DNA of 64,000 nucleotides from 2-12-FULL-60-25 sp003576745 (GCA_030272835.1 SZOQ01000001.1:143482-207481), one strand, 5' to 3'; counted from the stretch's first letter, positions 1 to 8,171 are shown. The notes: generated from the letters alone by a model not told the origin. A program made the numbers and translations.

Positions 1-272
1 GAAAACTTAATGTCCTCATAAGACTCGTGATGAATATCCGACAGGGAAATGGCCTCGTTCAGCAAATTCACCAGGATATCCTCGGCAGACGCGCCCTCCA
101 CGGAAAAATGCCGTTCCTGAATAACGCGATTCTCCGGCTCGACGTCATTCACATACCGTGGGCCGGCCGCGGCGAACATGCCTTTCAATGCGGACTGAAA
201 CAGCCCTGCCTTGGTTTTCCCGGTCAGTCGGACGCGTAAATCCCCCGTATGCGGTAGAATTTCGTAAGCCAT
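1..272 (-). CDS. Archease (partial; C-terminus beyond window edge)
   Basis: About 90 codons are visible, starting MAYEILPHTGDLRVRLTGK and continuing with FQSALKGMFAAAGPRY. This matches the archease family start (YEFLDHTADIxxxAxG, then an FExAAxALF helix). Archease is a small metal-binding protein that activates the RNA ligase RtcB during tRNA splicing or RNA repair, so rtcB may lie just outside the window (inference). The ATG is preceded 7 nt upstream by a minus-strand TACAAT box at 280-285, so the mRNA is probably leaderless. The gene diverges from the MBL gene with only 12 bp between start codons. The 3' end is cut by the window boundary, not by a mutation. Confidence 0.8.
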   Translation of the reverse strand, partial: MAYEILPHTGDLRVRLTGKTKAGLFQSALKGMFAAAGPRYVNDVEPENRVIQERHFSVEGASAEDILVNLLNEAISLSDIHHESYEDIKF

Positions 273-285
273 ACGCTGTATTGTA
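270..285. promoter_or_regulatory. Overlapping divergent leaderless promoters
   Basis: The 12-bp gap between archease (ATG at 272, minus) and the MBL gene (ATG at 285, plus) holds two facing -10-like hexamers: TACGCT at 272-277 for the plus gene and TACAAT (plus-strand ATTGTA, 280-285) for the minus gene. Each ends 7 nt before its own ATG and shares one base with the other gene's start codon. No -35 box or Shine-Dalgarno sequence is evident on either side. Confidence 0.5.
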
Positions 286-1088
286 TGAAATGTACCTTTC
301 TAGGTACAGGGCCGGCAATAGCCATCCCGAGACCGGGCCATTCGGACCCCGTTTGTCGTGCTGCGCGAAAAGGGGAAAAAAGCAGACGAATGAGGTCCGC
401 CGCTCTCCTGGGAGAGGACGGAATCACCATCCTCATCGATGCCGGACCGGACATTGCGGAACAGCTTGAACAGGTAGGTTCGCGCCGCATTGATGCGATA
501 TTTCTTACGCATGCTCATTCGGACGCATCCGGCGGAATGCGGGTGCTCTCTCGCTGGCTGGAAGCGCGAATCCCTTCGCAAACGATTGACCTCCACGCAC
601 ATCCATCCGTCATTCGTAGATTGCGCAAGGTATATACCCTTTCGCATCTCCGTTATCGTCCTTTGCGTCCGTACGCAACTGTCCGGGTCGGCCGTCTGCG
701 CATAACTCCCTTCCCCGTCCGGCACAGCATGACGCCGGGATTTCCCACATTCGGTTTCGCCTTCGGAAAACGTTTTGCGTATGCGAGCGATGTCGCATCC
801 CTTCCGGCACAATCGAAACGAATGCTAAAAAACACAAACACGCTTGCGCTCGATGGAGCCATGTGGTTCGGCTCGCATATTGCATCGCACCTTTCCGCGC
901 CGGAATCGATAACGCTCGCCGGGAAGCTTGGCGTCCGCCGCCTGATCCTTACGCAAATCGGCCACAGCTATCCGCCGCATGAAGATGCGGAAAAAACCAT
1001 CAGGACATACATGCGATCCTGCAAGACAGCGAAGCCAAAAAGCGCTTTTCTCGCCTTTGACGGCATGAAGATACGGCTCAATCGTTAA
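285..1088 (+). CDS. MBL-fold metallo-hydrolase (PhnP/RNase Z-like)
   Basis: This 267-residue protein starts MKCTFLGTGPA, the typical first strand of the metallo-beta-lactamase fold. It carries IDAGPD at residues 51-56, the metal motif LTHAHSDASGG at 74-84, YASD near 165 and a C-terminal TQIGHSYPPHED segment. The overall pattern resembles the PhnP/lactonase/RNase Z branch, hydrolases of phosphodiester or similar bonds. The canonical HxHxDH motif is altered: the first two His (76, 78) and Asp80 are present but the final His is Ala81. The substrate is therefore unknown and one metal site may be weakened. Translation probably starts on a leaderless transcript. It is convergent with the PEBP gene, with a heptad repeat between them. 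Confidence 0.8.
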   Translation: MKCTFLGTGPAIAIPRPGHSDPVCRAARKGEKSRRMRSAALLGEDGITILIDAGPDIAEQLEQVGSRRIDAIFLTHAHSDASGGMRVLSRWLEARIPSQTIDLHAHPSVIRRLRKVYTLSHLRYRPLRPYATVRVGRLRITPFPVRHSMTPGFPTFGFAFGKRFAYASDVASLPAQSKRMLKNTNTLALDGAMWFGSHIASHLSAPESITLAGKLGVRRLILTQIGHSYPPHEDAEKTIRTYMRSCKTAKPKSAFLAFDGMKIRLNR

Positions 1089-1110
1089 CTTGAAGAAAAA
1101 AATTATTGAC

Positions 1111-1255
1111 TTTTGGCAATTAGCAAAAGGGCAAAGGGTTCGGGGAGAATTATGCTCTCCCTACGCAACGACGTCCTTTTCGCATCCCGTTCACCGCATG
1201 GCCCAAGGCTCATGGCCCACGGCCAACCTCCCCCACTCCCTACTTCCTACTTCCT
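1111..1255 (+). repeat. Heptad repeat element R1
   Basis: The element fills the convergent gap. It begins TTTTGGCAATTAGCAAAAGG, passes through GGCAAAGGG and the hairpin core GGGGAGAATTATGCTCTCC (1142-1160), then turns C-rich (CTACGCAACGACGTCC, GCATGGCCCAAGGCTCATGG, ACTCCCTACTTCCTACTTCC). Its last words run into the 3' end of the PEBP gene and provide that gene's final codons and TAG stop. Confidence 0.75.
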
Positions 1256-1825
1256 GGTGTATGTACCAATCAAAAGCGCCTGATCAAGAATATGGCCCTT
1301 CATGGCTTTTTCGAGATCCGACTTCGTAGATGTCGGATGAATATCGAGCATGATATCGAGAGCGTAAAGTTTAAACTGATAGCGATGCGTGCCGCTCGGC
1401 GGACACGGCCCGCCCCAGCCGGCACGACCGAAATCCGTCAGGCCTTCCACGCCCGCGGGGCGTTTTCCTTCTTCAATCACCGTGGTGGATGTAGGAATAT
1501 TCCACACCGTCCAATGCACCCAGTCTCCCCGTGGGGCATCGGGGTCATCAACGATAAGCGCAAGACTCGCCGCATCCGGCGAGACATTTGCAATGGAAAG
1601 CTCGGGATGAATATCCGACCCATCGCAGGTGTAGAGCGCGGGAATTGCTTGAGTATGCCCGAATGCTGGGCTTGAAAGTTGCATCATACCTTGAGGGAAA
1701 GAGGCGAGAGGTTTTTGCAGAGGAGGGAGCGGCGGCTGCAAAGCGCTTCGGATGAGAATAAACGCTATGACGGCCGCAATAGCGAAGGCAATGATAAAAA
1801 CCGTGGCCGTTTGCCGCGTTGTCAT
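1247..1825 (-). CDS. YbhB/YbcL-family PEBP-like protein, membrane anchored
   Basis: The 192-residue product has an N-terminal hydrophobic helix (residues about 8-28) and then a phosphatidylethanolamine-binding-protein fold. Supporting motifs are LSSPAF, YTCDGSDIHPEL, VDDPDAPRGDWVHWTVWNIP, GWGGPCPPSGTHRYQF and a terminal GTYTRK. Bacterial YbhB proteins have no settled biochemical role; a periplasmic or extracytoplasmic ligand-binding function is inferred from the anchor. Its start overlaps the stop of the upstream MTHFR-like gene by 4 bp (ATGA), so the two are translationally coupled. The last two residues and the stop codon are written in repeat R1, which suggests that the original terminus was replaced. 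Confidence 0.85.
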   Translation of the reverse strand: MTTRQTATVFIIAFAIAAVIAFILIRSALQPPLPPLQKPLASFPQGMMQLSSPAFGHTQAIPALYTCDGSDIHPELSIANVSPDAASLALIVDDPDAPRGDWVHWTVWNIPTSTTVIEEGKRPAGVEGLTDFGRAGWGGPCPPSGTHRYQFKLYALDIMLDIHPTSTKSDLEKAMKGHILDQALLIGTYTRK

Positions 1826-2601
1826 ATACCGCGCTCGATCTCGAGGATCCGCTCCAGTCCGGCCGCATTGAGTTCCGTCATATACACCACGGGAGACACG
1901 CGTTCATCGCGGAACAGGCGGAGAACGTCCGCGGTCGCCTCTGCAGCTATTTCATCATTCTGCAAAAACGACTGCGGCAAAAAAACTCCATAGAGCGGAT
2001 TTTCCGATAAATGCTTTCGCGTTTTTGCGTCCGGCATGGCGACCGAGCATGAAATGCGCGCATCCGGACGGAAGGAGCGTATGGTCTCAATACCTTTTGT
2101 GAGCTTATGCCGGTCCACGCCCATTTGCATGCATATGTCTGTGACGAATGGATATGATAATTTCCGTTCCAGCCGCTCATGCTCCTCACGAAGCCTCGCC
2201 GGATCAAAAAACGGGTTGTACACGCAAAAAATCTCCTCAAAACGATTCCCCATGGACTGCAAAAGCTGGAGACCGTCGAGGACATTGTATCGTTCCCGCG
2301 GATACCCGCTGACGAGCAGAATCTTTCGTATCCCCTCTTTCGCCGCACGGTCGAAAAGCTTCCGCAAAGAAGACGAAGTTGCGTCCGCGCTTGCCTGAAC
2401 ATGGTGTTTGACGGCGACATGAAGCACGATATCGGCCTCGGGCATGCGCTCACGAAGCCGTATGGCGTCTGCGAGCTGATCACGATCGCGGTCCGTGTTC
2501 GTAATATTGACATCGCGAAGACCGAGCTTCGCCAAAAGCTCTGCAAAGGCCGGAATGTCACTGTCCGCCCGAATGGTGAGGTCAAACCGCATGCACTGCA
2601 T
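1822..2601 (-). CDS. MTHFR-like TIM-barrel protein
   Basis: A 259-residue protein without signal or membrane segments. VNITNTDRDRD near the N-terminus, LHVAVKHH, a GIRKILLVSGYPRE strand-loop and VTDICMQMGVDRH in the second half recall the methylenetetrahydrofolate reductase barrel. There the strand after the helix reads NVL-L(T/S)GD and binds FAD or folate. The similarity is in layout rather than clear signatures, so the reaction (5,10-methylene-THF to 5-methyl-THF) is only a possibility. A second in-frame ATG at 2592 (MRFDLTIRAD) is an alternative start. It is the first gene of a two-gene unit with the PEBP-like gene. Confidence 0.5.
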   Translation of the reverse strand: MQCMRFDLTIRADSDIPAFAELLAKLGLRDVNITNTDRDRDQLADAIRLRERMPEADIVLHVAVKHHVQASADATSSSLRKLFDRAAKEGIRKILLVSGYPRERYNVLDGLQLLQSMGNRFEEIFCVYNPFFDPARLREEHERLERKLSYPFVTDICMQMGVDRHKLTKGIETIRSFRPDARISCSVAMPDAKTRKHLSENPLYGVFLPQSFLQNDEIAAEATADVLRLFRDERVSPVVYMTELNAAGLERILEIERGI

Positions 2602-2679
2602 CCCTCAAGGCGAGACTACAAAGACAGCCTCCGCCTGTCCACCGTCCCCTGTGCATAGCGGGAGAGGGCCGGGACTCCG

Positions 2680-2889
2680 TTAATTAAAAATGCCGGCATC
2701 CATGCGCATTTTGATTTCCTTCACCAACGCTTTTGCATCCTTTTTTCGCTGATTCATCATGCGTTTCATGACGGACACGCTATGGCATTTGGCCTTTTTA
2801 GCGTCTTCCACGTAGTAATGTTCAAGACGCCAAATATCATCCAGCGTATTATGCAGAGTCTTTACGAGGTTATAGTTTACGTTTTTCAT
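2680..2889 (-). CDS. Small basic helical protein, unknown function
   Basis: I do not recognise this 69-residue protein. It is rich in Lys, His and Met, predicted helical throughout (VKTLHNTLDDIWRLEHYYVED, then KRMMNQRKKDAKALVKEIKMRMD), and lacks signal or membrane segments. It stands alone upstream of a divergent gene. An extended -10 (TGC-TATACT, minus strand, 2915-2923) lies about 25 nt before the ATG, so unlike most genes here it has a short leader. Codon use and the clean promoter argue that it is real. Confidence 0.65.
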   Translation of the reverse strand: MKNVNYNLVKTLHNTLDDIWRLEHYYVEDAKKAKCHSVSVMKRMMNQRKKDAKALVKEIKMRMDAGIFN

Positions 2890-2931
2890 AAGAAAATAAA
2901 AGAATATTGAAGAGAGTATAGCACGGAGTCA

Positions 2932-3067
2932 AGGGCAGAGGGAATGGGTCTCGGGTTATACGGGGATCGGGTTACTGGTTACAGGTTATTGGTTATGGGG
3001 TTCGGGTTAGGGGCGCATCCCGCTTCCCGCATACCCCCTATGCAACCACGTCCTACGCAACTTCCTG
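2932..3067 (+). repeat. Heptad repeat element R2
   Basis: This fills the divergent space between the small protein and the sugar dehydrogenase. GGGTCTCGGGTTATACGGGG and GGTTACAGGTTATTGGTTAT form the G-rich half. CGCATCCCGCTTCCCGCAT and CTATGCAACCACGTCCTACG form the C-rich half. The unit length drifts around 7 nt. Confidence 0.7.
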
Positions 3068-3076
3068 TAAACCGCA

Positions 3077-3085
3077 TGCTATGCT
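3077..3085 (+). promoter_or_regulatory. Extended -10 box, leaderless start of sugar dehydrogenase gene
   Basis: TGC-TATGCT ends 6 nt before the ATG at 3092. No Shine-Dalgarno sequence fits in the gap, which points to leaderless initiation. Confidence 0.5.
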
Positions 3086-3091
3086 TTCCCT

Positions 3092-4246
3092 ATGAAATAT
3101 CGCGTCATGCTCATTATCATCGCCATAGCGTCCGCCGGTCTCGCAGTATACGCGATGCGTGATGCCATACAACGATCCGTATACAGCCCATCCCCGGCTC
3201 CGGCATACATGGGAATATCCGCGGAAGATGCGGAACAGACGTCGGTTCCAACAGACGAAACAGAGCCATCCATTCGAGTTATTGCGGACCATCTGCGCGT
3301 TCCATGGGAAATGGTGTTTTTGCCGGACGGAGACATGCTTATTACGGAGCGCGCCGGCACTATCCGGCGCATCGGCAATGAGCCGTCAACGATATCCGTA
3401 GAAGGAGTCGTTGTAGTCGGCGAGGGAGGATTGCTCGGGATGAGCTTGCATCCACATTTTGCATCGAATAATTGGATATACGTCTATGTCACGGCAAGAA
3501 CGGATGCCGGACTCCGAAATCGCGTGATGCGATACCGATACCAATACAACATGCTCACGGATCCCGCGGTCATTCTGGACAATATCCCGGCCGCGCAATA
3601 TCACAATGGCGGACGGATAGCATTCGGCCCGGACGGCAAGCTCTATATCACCACGGGCGATGCAAGCGATTCAAAAGCCGCGCAGGATACGAATTCGCTT
3701 GCCGGGAAAATTCTCCGCTTGAACGATGACGGATCCATTCCCGGCGACAATCCCTTCGGGAATGCCGTATGGAGCTATGGCCACCGGAATCCGCAAGGGC
3801 TGGCATGGGATGATCGCGGCCGGCTGTGGGCCACGGAACACGGACGATCTGGCGCGCAAAGCGGATATGATGAATTGAACGTAATTGAAAAAGGAAAAAA
3901 TTATGGATGGCCGCTCATTGAAGGACCGGAAACGCGCGAAGGCCTGGAAGCACCCGTGATACAGTCAGGAGCAGCGGTGACATGGGCGCCTTCGGGCGCC
4001 GCCTACGGTAACGGCCGCATCTTTTTTGCTGGATTGCGCGGGGAATCCTTGTATGAAGCCGATCTGCGCGGTGACCGCATTGTCCTGCGCGAACATTTCC
4101 ATTCCGCGTATGGACGCATCCGCAATGTCGCGCTGTCTCCGGACGGAACATCGCTCTATGTAATGACGAACAATACCGACGGCCGAGGAAACCCAAAAAC
4201 GGATGATGACATGCTTCTTCGTCTCCCCCTGAGCCTTTTTCCATAA
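3092..4246 (+). CDS. PQQ-dependent sugar dehydrogenase-like protein, membrane anchored
   Basis: The 384-residue protein has an N-terminal signal anchor (residues 5-22), a short linker and a six-bladed propeller of the soluble glucose/aldose dehydrogenase (GDH-B, YliI) family. Family landmarks are VPWEMVFLPDGDMLITER (70-87), GEGGLLGMSLHPHF (110-123), YHNGGRIAFGPDGKLYITTGD (170-190), GHRNPQGLAWD (230-240) and YGWPLIEGPE. His171 corresponds to the catalytic base and the Arg in GHRNPQG to the PQQ-contacting residue in the characterised enzymes. The family oxidises aldoses to lactones outside the membrane. A small genome of this kind may have to obtain PQQ from outside (inference). It shares a hairpin terminator with the converging gene. 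Confidence 0.85.
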   Translation: MKYRVMLIIIAIASAGLAVYAMRDAIQRSVYSPSPAPAYMGISAEDAEQTSVPTDETEPSIRVIADHLRVPWEMVFLPDGDMLITERAGTIRRIGNEPSTISVEGVVVVGEGGLLGMSLHPHFASNNWIYVYVTARTDAGLRNRVMRYRYQYNMLTDPAVILDNIPAAQYHNGGRIAFGPDGKLYITTGDASDSKAAQDTNSLAGKILRLNDDGSIPGDNPFGNAVWSYGHRNPQGLAWDDRGRLWATEHGRSGAQSGYDELNVIEKGKNYGWPLIEGPETREGLEAPVIQSGAAVTWAPSGAAYGNGRIFFAGLRGESLYEADLRGDRIVLREHFHSAYGRIRNVALSPDGTSLYVMTNNTDGRGNPKTDDDMLLRLPLSLFP

Positions 4247-4247
4247 C

Positions 4248-4273
4248 AAAAGCGGACTTTTCGAAGTCCGCTT
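4248..4273. terminator. Bidirectional hairpin terminator
   Basis: AAGCGGACTT-TTCG-AAGTCCGCTT forms a 10-bp stem with a 4-nt loop between two convergent genes. The flank is moderately T-rich in the minus direction (TTTTGTT), so it may serve both genes. Confidence 0.7.
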
Positions 4274-4275
4274 GT

Positions 4276-4959
4276 TCAGTAGCAGCATGTCATGATGCGC
4301 AGTTCCCGGCGCATGTCGCGCAGTTCCTGGCGCGTAATGCCGAATTCTTCCGTCGTGAATTTATAGTTCCGTATTTCTCGAAAAAAACTTAGAAGCGTGG
4401 CCGGTCCGAGACGTTTGGACCGATACCCGTGCAACTGCTCCAATGCTCGCGTAAAGGCGGCGGCGCGAAGAAGCGCGTGGTCGAGAGCCGTCATATCGAG
4501 CCGTTCCGGCGTGACACGACGGAAAAATCCCGTCCGGATTCTGAGATAATTTTCCAGCTCCTCGCCGGCAGAACGCATATATCTCCCCGCCCGGAGGGTT
4601 CGGAGAATATCCGCGGCCTCCGCAAGAAGAATCTCGTCCACTTCTTTCCGCGAGGATCCGAATTCCCGCGCCGTCACGCCTTCATGACAGAGGGACAAAA
4701 GCTCGGTTCCAAGAGCGCGATCTGCGATATCGGCCTTTCCGATACGATACCGGACGATAATTTCATGCAATTCCCGCAACACGCGCCTCCTGTCGAAGCG
4801 CATGATTTCTTCGAGCGACGACCCGATCTCTTCCGGGTCCACGCCGTCTTCCGTGTAAAAGTCCACGGTGTTAATCAGGCTCACATCGCCTTCACGGCAA
4901 CGCTGAATGACCATCCGGGCATAGTCCGGATCATGGCGCCTGTCGAAATGTTCGTCCAC
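4276..4959 (-). CDS. Helical protein of unknown function
   Basis: A 227-residue soluble protein that I cannot assign. It looks all-helical and highly charged, and contains two similar helical segments: EGVTAREFGSSRKEVDEILL in the middle and KFTTEEFGITRQELRDMRRE near the C-terminus. That suggests an internal duplication of a helix-turn-helix-sized unit, although DNA binding is not shown. The C-terminus ends CCY. The start is a GTG (4959) with no better ATG upstream in frame. Monocistronic by position. Confidence 0.6.
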   Translation of the reverse strand: MDEHFDRRHDPDYARMVIQRCREGDVSLINTVDFYTEDGVDPEEIGSSLEEIMRFDRRRVLRELHEIIVRYRIGKADIADRALGTELLSLCHEGVTAREFGSSRKEVDEILLAEAADILRTLRAGRYMRSAGEELENYLRIRTGFFRRVTPERLDMTALDHALLRAAAFTRALEQLHGYRSKRLGPATLLSFFREIRNYKFTTEEFGITRQELRDMRRELRIMTCCY

Positions 4960-4991
4960 GACGGTTTTCCAAGGTACGATGAAAAAGAATG

Positions 4992-5246
4992 ACAGGAATT
5001 GAGAACGGCGTCAAGGGGAAGGGAGGAGAAGTAGGGGTACGTAAGACGTCGTTGAGTGATTGCATAGGGGGAAGAGTACGTCGTTGCGTCGGACATAGGT
5101 CGTGAGGTATGGGTCGTGAGCCATGCGGACGGGATGCGCCGTGAGTCATGCGCCCGAAACTGTAACCACTCACTACTCACCACTCACTACTTACTTGTTC
5201 CCTTTCAGCAATTGCTAATTCCTCTAACCCCTAGCCCCTTAACCCT
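4992..5246 (-). repeat. Heptad repeat element R3 (reverse orientation)
   Basis: Read on the minus strand it has the standard order: GGTTAAGGGGCTAGGGGTTA, GGAATTAGCAATTGCTG, AAAGGGAAC, AGTAGTGAGTGGTGAGTAGT, GGCGCAT and GCTCACGAC words, CGACGCAACGACGTACTC and finally C-rich words. The ACTCACT/ACTCACC/ACTCACT/ACTTACT block (5167-5196) shows the 7-nt period clearly. Its first words overlap the 3' end of the P-ATPase gene. Confidence 0.75.
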
Positions 5247-7774
5247 GATAATGGCAGCGCCCGACGCCCATTCAGCCCGCCGTTCATGAATGTATAATAT
5301 CCCAGTTTTACAAGCTCGCTCGCGAGGAAATACGCTCCCACAAGGCCAAGGACAATAACTCCCTGCCATGAAGTCAAGGATGCAAGGTGGAAATACGTAT
5401 GACCGACAGATGTAAACGGCAGAATGGCAGTTGCGAGAAATACGCCGATGGAAGCCGCCGTGAGCATAAAGGACGGCGGACGCGCATGAATGAAAAAGCG
5501 CCTGCTGCGAATGGAAAAAAGGAGCAAAAGTTCGGTAAGAACGCTTTCCATGAACAACGCCGTCTGCAAAACAGGAATATCCGCGTGGATAAATATCCCG
5601 AATGCGATGAAATCAAAAAGCGAACTCACGCCTCCGAGCAAGGTCGCGACGAGAAGAATATTCCGGATATCATAATGCTTCGGCTGTTGTAACTCCGCGC
5701 GCTCCACTTCGTCCGTGGAAATGGCTGTAAGCGGCAAATCCGTGAGCAGGTTGACAAGCAGAATCTGCACGGGCAGGAGCGGAAGGAAGTTCACAAACAG
5801 CGAAAGGATGGCGATGGAATAGAAATTTCCAAAATTGGATGCCAGCGTGGATTTGAGATACGTGGTGGTATTCGCAAAAATAATGCGGCCCTCGCGTATG
5901 CCATTCACGATGACATGAAGGTCCTTTTTGAGGAGGACGATATCTGCGGCCTCCCGCGCAATATCGCTCGCCTCTTTCACGGCCATGGAAACATTCGCAA
6001 TTTTGAGCCCCGGCGCATCGTTGATGCCGTCGCCTAAAAACGCCACAGTATGCGTACGTTGGAGGAGATCGATCACCTGCGCCTTCTGCATGGGATTCAT
6101 GCGCGCGAAAACCGCAATACGCATGGCCGCGGCCAGCTGTTCGGTCTCGGATAATGCATCGAAATCATCGCCTGTCATGACATCTGCGCGTTCCGTAAGC
6201 CCCACCTGTTCCGCGATCGCCCCAGCCACTTCCGGCCTGTCCCCGGTAATGACTTTTATCTGGATTCCGAGACGTTTTGCGCGCTGAATCGCCTCCTCCG
6301 CGGTTTTCTTTACCGGATCTTCGAAAGACACGAGGCCGATAAATGTCATTCCGACCGACAATTCCTTGAGCGTCGCATTTTTCGGCAGCGTCTCGAACGC
6401 ACGGCGGGCGATGCCGATGACGCGCCGTCCTTTGCGGCCCTCCTCCACCAAAAACGCATCGGCATCGTCATGCTCTTTTGCCGATATACCGGCGCAGGCT
6501 TCGAGGATCTGTTCCGGCGCGCCGCGGATAATGAGCGTATGCTCCTCCCCTTCTTTTATGACGGCTCCGTTCAATTTAAGCACGGGATCAAATGGATAAA
6601 ACCGTTCCTGCCCAAGACGATCATGCAGATATTGCCCGTGTTTGGATATGGCGACGAAGATGGCCGCGTCAAAAGGGCCGTGACCACGGCCGACGACGTC
6701 GGATCCGCGTGCGGCGCACGCGAGCACGTTCCGCGCATCTCCCATGACGTTCGCCACGCGCAAAACGTTTTCCGTGAGCGTCCCGGTTTTGTCCGTGCAA
6801 AGAATCTCCACATTCCCCAAATCTTCCACGCTCGAAAGCCGCTTCACCACCACCTTCTGCGCCGCAAGTTTTCGCGCGCCGCGCGAGAATGAAAATGTCA
6901 TCACAAGCGGCAAAGCCTCCGGCACCACGGACACCGCGAGCGCAATGGAAAAAATGATAAGTTCAATCGTTTTTGCTTCCGGCCCCTTCAGGAGCAGATT
7001 CAGCAAAAACACGCCTCCGAGCGTTACAAGCACAAGATACAGAATAAACGTGCTCAAGCGCGCAATATGCTTTTGGAATGCGCTCTGCCGGCTCGTGCGC
7101 GCGATAAACCCGGCAATGGATCCCACGTTCGTCATTTTTCCCGTGGCATACACAATCCCCTCGCCTTCGCCCTGCACAACCACGGTGGCCGCAAACCCCA
7201 AATTCTTGGTCAATGCGTTTGCCCCCTCTTTGAGGCTCCGCGATGTTTTCTCCACCGGAAATGCTTCACCGCTCATGGTAGACTCGTCCACCGCCAAATG
7301 CCGCGCAGAAATAATTCGCATGTCCGCGGGAATCACATCCCCCGCGCGCAAAAGCAAGATATCCCCCGGCACAAGCGCCGTCGTCGGAACAATCTCTTCA
7401 TTCCCTCCCCGCCGCACGCGGGATGTGGGAACGATAAGATCGCGAAGCCGACGCAAGGTTTTTTCCGACCGGTACTCCTGAAAAAACCCGAGCGCGGTGT
7501 TCAGCGCGATAAAAAACAAAATAAACAACGCATCAAACTTTTCATGCAAAAGCCACGCAAACAATGCCGCTGCCGCGAGCAAATACATGAACGGCGACGC
7601 CAACTGCCTCACCAGAATGCGCCGCCAAGGATTTACATAATTCGAGAGCGTATTCCCCCCATATTTCTTGAGCCTCGCCGCCGCCACTTTTGGATCAAGG
7701 CCCTGCTCCGGTTTTACCCCAAACTCGCGGAAGATTTCCTCCGCTTCCATAAAAGCCCTCGCGTGTATTTCCAT
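5231..7774 (-). CDS. P-type cation ATPase, Mg2+-transporter (P3B) type
   Basis: An 847-residue P-type ATPase, near the usual length for MgtA/MgtB (about 900). The order is: cytoplasmic N-terminus, TM1-2 (residues 60-98), actuator domain with TMSGEAFPVEK (about 166-176), TM3-4 with VVPEALPLV (283-291), phosphorylation motif CTDKTGTLTE with Asp328, nucleotide-binding domain, hinge GDGINDAPGLK, then six C-terminal TMs. The C-terminal stretch DLPLTAISTDEVERAELQQPKHYDIRNI resembles the MgtA region, favouring Mg2+ uptake, but Ca2+ or another cation cannot be excluded. An extended -10 (TGC-TATACT, minus, 7790-7798) lies 15 nt before the ATG. The final residues and TAG stop fall in repeat R3. Confidence 0.85.
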   Translation of the reverse strand: MEIHARAFMEAEEIFREFGVKPEQGLDPKVAAARLKKYGGNTLSNYVNPWRRILVRQLASPFMYLLAAAALFAWLLHEKFDALFILFFIALNTALGFFQEYRSEKTLRRLRDLIVPTSRVRRGGNEEIVPTTALVPGDILLLRAGDVIPADMRIISARHLAVDESTMSGEAFPVEKTSRSLKEGANALTKNLGFAATVVVQGEGEGIVYATGKMTNVGSIAGFIARTSRQSAFQKHIARLSTFILYLVLVTLGGVFLLNLLLKGPEAKTIELIIFSIALAVSVVPEALPLVMTFSFSRGARKLAAQKVVVKRLSSVEDLGNVEILCTDKTGTLTENVLRVANVMGDARNVLACAARGSDVVGRGHGPFDAAIFVAISKHGQYLHDRLGQERFYPFDPVLKLNGAVIKEGEEHTLIIRGAPEQILEACAGISAKEHDDADAFLVEEGRKGRRVIGIARRAFETLPKNATLKELSVGMTFIGLVSFEDPVKKTAEEAIQRAKRLGIQIKVITGDRPEVAGAIAEQVGLTERADVMTGDDFDALSETEQLAAAMRIAVFARMNPMQKAQVIDLLQRTHTVAFLGDGINDAPGLKIANVSMAVKEASDIAREAADIVLLKKDLHVIVNGIREGRIIFANTTTYLKSTLASNFGNFYSIAILSLFVNFLPLLPVQILLVNLLTDLPLTAISTDEVERAELQQPKHYDIRNILLVATLLGGVSSLFDFIAFGIFIHADIPVLQTALFMESVLTELLLLFSIRSRRFFIHARPPSFMLTAASIGVFLATAILPFTSVGHTYFHLASLTSWQGVIVLGLVGAYFLASELVKLGYYTFMNGGLNGRRALPLSGLRG

Positions 7775-7826
7775 GAAACGCTACAAAGGAGTATAGCATC
7801 GGGATTTTGAAAGTAGGTAAAAAAAA

Positions 7827-8138
7827 TTATGAATGATGCCACCACGCTTCAAACTTTCCAACAAGTGCCGTAAGTATCCCTAACGAAAAAACAAGAATCC
7901 CTAATCCTGCCATCGGGTCTCTCAAACCACGCATATTGAATGAAGGAAAAAAAATGAATACTCCGAAAAGCATGAGTATCCACCCAAGCAACTGTGTAAA
8001 TTTCCATGTCTTACTCGTTTGTTCGATGAGCGTAGGTTGCTTTATGTGTTGAGCACCGATCGGATTGCCACAATTCGGACATGCTGTGGCTTTATCTGAA
8101 ACCTCCCGGCCACATTCAGAACAGTTTATTAAGGTCAT
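7827..8138 (-). CDS. Zinc-ribbon two-TM membrane protein
   Basis: I start this gene at the ATG at 8138 (MTLINCSECG). The longer reading frame upstream runs into the tRNA locus. The 103-residue product has a zinc ribbon (CSECGREVSDKATACPNCGNPI, Cys pairs at about 6/9 and 22/25). A linker and two membrane helices follow, around GWILMLFGVFIFFPSF and GLGILVFSLGILTALVG. Such zinc-ribbon membrane proteins are common in bacteria and mostly uncharacterised. A 6+6 inverted repeat (8158-8171) lies 20 nt upstream of the start and could be an operator. Confidence 0.75.
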   Translation of the reverse strand: MTLINCSECGREVSDKATACPNCGNPIGAQHIKQPTLIEQTSKTWKFTQLLGWILMLFGVFIFFPSFNMRGLRDPMAGLGILVFSLGILTALVGKFEAWWHHS

Positions 8139-8157
8139 AACGTCATTGACATGAAAT

Positions 8158-8171
8158 ACTCTCAAGAGAGT
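8158..8171. promoter_or_regulatory. Inverted repeat ACTCTC-AA-GAGAGT upstream of zinc-ribbon gene
   Basis: A perfect 6-bp inverted repeat with 2-nt spacer sits beside an AT-rich TTATAATATA stretch (8171-8180), in the only space available for this gene's promoter. An operator role is inferred from position alone. Confidence 0.3.

Noticed and set aside
1090..1329. Possible small gene after the MBL gene
   Set aside because: The frame is almost entirely repeat R1, which is open in several frames because of its 7-nt words.
8158..8171. Intrinsic terminator
   Set aside because: The stem is only 6 bp and lies just upstream of a gene start; kept as a weak operator candidate instead.
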